Positions 4,545-5,665 of a DNA stretch of 5,665 bases are shown here, in pieces. The first letter of the stretch is position 1. Every line of letters begins with the position of its first letter. The position numbers were made by a program, and so were the translations under genes. Source of the DNA: Solirubrobacterales bacterium (GTDB lineage: Bacteria > Actinomycetota > Thermoleophilia > Solirubrobacterales > 70-9); assembly GCA_013694825.1 (NCBI GenBank), contig JACDBR010000111.1, positions 1 to 5,665 on the forward strand, read 5' to 3'. The notes below the pieces were generated by a model. That model saw nothing but the letters and a program-made list of their open reading frames with translations. It was not told where the DNA came from and made no database searches.

Positions 4545-5665
4545 ATGGCCGTAGCGACCCTCACCCATCAGGAAAAGACGGAGGATCAGCAGGCCATCAC
4601 CGAGATGGTCCGCAGCTTCGTCGACAACGAGATCCTTCCCGTCGCCGAGGAGTTCGACCGCGAGGACAAGTTCCCCGAGGCGATCGTCGAGCAGATGAAG
4701 GAGCTTGGCCTGTTCGGGGTCACGATTCCCGAGGAGTACGGCGGCATGGGGCTCGACCTGACCACCTACACGATGATCGTCGAGGAGCTCTCGCGCGGCT
4801 GGATCTCGATCTCGGGCGTCGTCAACACGCATTTCATCGGCTGCTACCTGCTGATGAAGTTCGGCACCGACGAGCAGAAGCAGTACTTCCTGCCGAAGAT
4901 GGCGACGGGTGAGATCCGCGCCGCCTTCTCGCTCTCGGAGCCGGAGGTCGGCTCCGACGTCCAGGGCATCAAGGGTTCGGCCAAGGCCGACGAGGACGGC
5001 AACTGGATCCTCGACGGCCAGAAGATGTGGGTCACCAACGGGCTCGGCTCGGCCGTCGTCTTCGTGCTGATGAAGAACGACCCGAAGGCCGAGCCTCGCC
5101 ACAAGGGGATGACCTGCTTCATCACGGAGAAGGAGCCCTGGGTCGAGAAGAACACGGGCGCGTTCGAGGGGCTCGAGATCCCGCCGAAGATCAAGAAGAT
5201 GGGCTACAAGGGCGTTGAGTCCACAGAGCTCATCTACGACGGATACAAGTGCCCCGAGAGCCGCATCCTCGGCGGGCCCGACGGTCTCGGCAAGGGCTTC
5301 TCGCAGATGATGGACGCGCTCGAGGTGGGCCGCGTCAACGTCGCCGCACGCGGCGTCGGGATCGCGCAGCGCGCGCTCGAGCTGGCGCTTCGCTACAGCC
5401 AGGAGCGCAAGTCGTTCGGCAAGCCGATCGCCCAGCATCAGGCGATCCAGTTCAAGCTCGCCGATATGGCGACTAAGGTCGAGGCGGCCCGGCTCGTGAC
5501 GTTGAAGGCGGCCCGGCTCAAGGACGCGGGCGAGCGCTCCGACCTCGAGGCCGGAATGGCCAAGCTGCTGGCCTCGGAGACCGGCAAGGAGGTCGTCGAG
5601 GACTCGTTTCGGATCCACGGCGGCTACGGCTACTCGAAGGAGTACGAGATCGAGCGGCTCTATCG
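4545..5665 (+). CDS. Acyl-CoA dehydrogenase, C-terminus cut by window edge
   Basis: The frame is open from ATG 4545 to the end of the window: 373 complete codons of an expected ~400. It is an FAD-dependent flavoenzyme that makes the alpha-beta double bond in an acyl-CoA and passes electrons to ETF. The N-terminal helical domain includes FGVTIPEEYGGMGLDL. The middle domain carries FSLSEPEVGSDVQG (128-141, first family signature) and MWVTNG (161-166, flavin-binding). The C-terminal domain carries RKSFGKPIAQHQAIQFKLAD (288-307, second signature) and IHGGYGY (357-363). The residue matching the alternative catalytic Glu of isovaleryl-CoA dehydrogenase is Gly262 (ALEVGR), so the catalytic Glu is expected in the usual EGT-type motif just beyond the window. 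Substrate length cannot be read; short-chain or branched acyl-CoA is plausible, and methylsuccinyl-CoA is a context-based guess. An AGGAG (4538-4542) sits only 2 nt before the ATG, unusually close. Confidence 0.93.
   Translation, partial: MAVATLTHQEKTEDQQAITEMVRSFVDNEILPVAEEFDREDKFPEAIVEQMKELGLFGVTIPEEYGGMGLDLTTYTMIVEELSRGWISISGVVNTHFIGCYLLMKFGTDEQKQYFLPKMATGEIRAAFSLSEPEVGSDVQGIKGSAKADEDGNWILDGQKMWVTNGLGSAVVFVLMKNDPKAEPRHKGMTCFITEKEPWVEKNTGAFEGLEIPPKIKKMGYKGVESTELIYDGYKCPESRILGGPDGLGKGFSQMMDALEVGRVNVAARGVGIAQRALELALRYSQERKSFGKPIAQHQAIQFKLADMATKVEAARLVTLKAARLKDAGERSDLEAGMAKLLASETGKEVVEDSFRIHGGYGYSKEYEIERLY

Noticed and set aside
4146..5618. A 490-codon open frame on the minus strand opposite the acyl-CoA dehydrogenase and part of the lipoprotein
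   Set aside because: The translation is low-complexity (Leu/Arg/Asp/Ala/Val-rich), crosses a non-coding spacer and two real genes, and has no recognisable domain.
1..5665. CRISPR array, tRNA, insertion sequence, phage or toxin-antitoxin genes
   Set aside because: I looked for regularly spaced direct repeats, tRNA-like cloverleaf arms, transposase motifs and terminal repeats, and small paired ORFs, and saw none. The gene content is ordinary metabolism.

Overview
The window is GC-rich chromosomal DNA (by eye about two thirds G+C) carrying ordinary housekeeping and central-carbon genes. GC-rich codon use, TTG start codons placed behind strong Shine-Dalgarno sequences, a GTP-type PEP carboxykinase, a DUF2332-like protein end and a small Gly-rich-linker lipoprotein all point to an actinobacterium. 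Thermoleophilia/Solirubrobacterales is my best guess, by inference only. I see no tRNA, rRNA, CRISPR array, insertion sequence, phage gene or other sign of transfer.

Layout from left to right: (1) the 3' end of a DUF2332-like gene (+), ending at 242. (2) A convergent small GlsB/YeaQ/YmgE-type membrane protein gene (286-600, -). (3) A 221-nt divergent spacer with a possible stress-sigma promoter for the small gene and GC-rich hairpins in the leader of the next gene. (4) A complete GTP-dependent phosphoenolpyruvate carboxykinase gene (822-2642, +) starting at TTG, with all active-site residues visible. (5) A convergent gene for a malyl-CoA lyase-like CoA-ester lyase (2639-3733, -); its stop codon and that of the PEPCK gene share a single CTAG. 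(6) A 101-nt divergent spacer holding a likely leaderless promoter for the lyase and the promoter/RBS of the next gene. (7) A small, very acidic, lysine-free secreted lipoprotein (3835-4341, +), also starting at TTG, with a perfect 10-bp hairpin over its stop codon. (8) A spacer of about 200 nt with hairpins and a candidate promoter. (9) An acyl-CoA dehydrogenase gene (4545 onward, +), which runs off the right edge shortly before its C-terminus.

Three of the genes fit acetyl-CoA/C4-acid metabolism. Malyl-CoA lyase-type enzymes interconvert malyl-CoA (or methylmalyl-CoA) with glyoxylate plus acetyl-CoA (or propionyl-CoA). An acyl-CoA dehydrogenase can feed such CoA-ester pathways. PEPCK draws oxaloacetate into PEP for gluconeogenesis. 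They are on different strands and do not form one operon, so a joint pathway is an inference from proximity. I did not find an undescribed system. The observations most worth a second look are regulatory and architectural: overlapping stop codons, a leaderless promoter, a stop-codon hairpin and a possible SigB/SigF-type promoter. The composition of the lipoprotein is also notable.
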